Below, piece after piece: positions 5,578 to 5,613 of a stretch of DNA of 5,613 nucleotides (position 1 is its first letter; every line of letters starts with the position of its first letter). The notes under the pieces are model-generated. The model worked only from the letters and a program-made list of their open reading frames with translations. It did no database searches and was not told the origin of the DNA. The stretch is from CAIZGX01 sp044371535 (GTDB lineage: Bacteria; Bacteroidota; Bacteroidia; Flavobacteriales_D; Sanyastnellaceae): the NCBI GenBank assembly GCA_044371535.1, contig JBILTL010000131.1:1-5613 (forward strand), given 5' to 3'. The translations under genes and the position numbers were made by a program.

Positions 5578-5613
5578 ATGTATCACTGCGTTTCCGCTTT
5601 GAATTTGAACAAT

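Noticed and set aside
5578..5613. Possible divergent plus-strand gene starting at ATG 5578
   Set aside because: Only 12 codons are visible and they resemble no known N-terminus; the nearby TAAGTTTT is not a full match to the -7 consensus.

Overview
The window looks like a piece of a Bacteroidota chromosome, probably from the Flavobacteriia or a nearby class. Four things point there. The outer-membrane receptor has the N-terminal carboxypeptidase-regulatory-like domain typical of that phylum. The partial gene at the left edge begins like Bacteroidota thymidine kinases. The intact DXS has sequence features usual for the phylum. Finally, three gene starts are each preceded by a perfect match to the Bacteroidota -7 promoter consensus TAnnTTTG. 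No species can be named from sequence alone.

All recognised genes lie on the minus strand, so the order of transcription runs from right to left. dxs (start 5510, end 3573) encodes the first enzyme of the MEP isoprenoid pathway. It is followed by an alpha/beta-hydrolase gene (3576 to 2767) whose GTG start overlaps the dxs stop codon as GTGA, so the two probably form one operon. A TonB-dependent outer-membrane receptor with its own candidate promoter follows (2619 to 307). The first 19 codons of a thymidine kinase gene (59 to 1) run off the left edge. The four genes do not form one obvious pathway. Only dxs and the hydrolase are linked by layout.

The unusual part is non-coding. The gaps on both sides of the receptor gene (60-306 and 2620-2766) are filled with a mosaic repeat family anchored on the pentamer AAGAT. 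In the left gap it forms an unbroken row of 12-bp units (74-217), with a 36-bp higher-order period. This is followed by a compact hairpin core and then by the same units in the opposite orientation. The result is a 19-bp perfect inverted repeat (181-199 with 250-268). The right gap carries a closely similar hairpin core of about 62 bp plus a rearranged set of the units, including a 28-bp block present in opposite orientation in the left gap. Each array sits between the stop of one gene and the -7 box of the next. I do not recognise this repeat family.

The right edge (5511-5613) holds the dxs promoter, a 12-bp-stem hairpin and no gene that can be proven. A reading frame entering from the edge and ending at 5583 could be the tail of an upstream gene.
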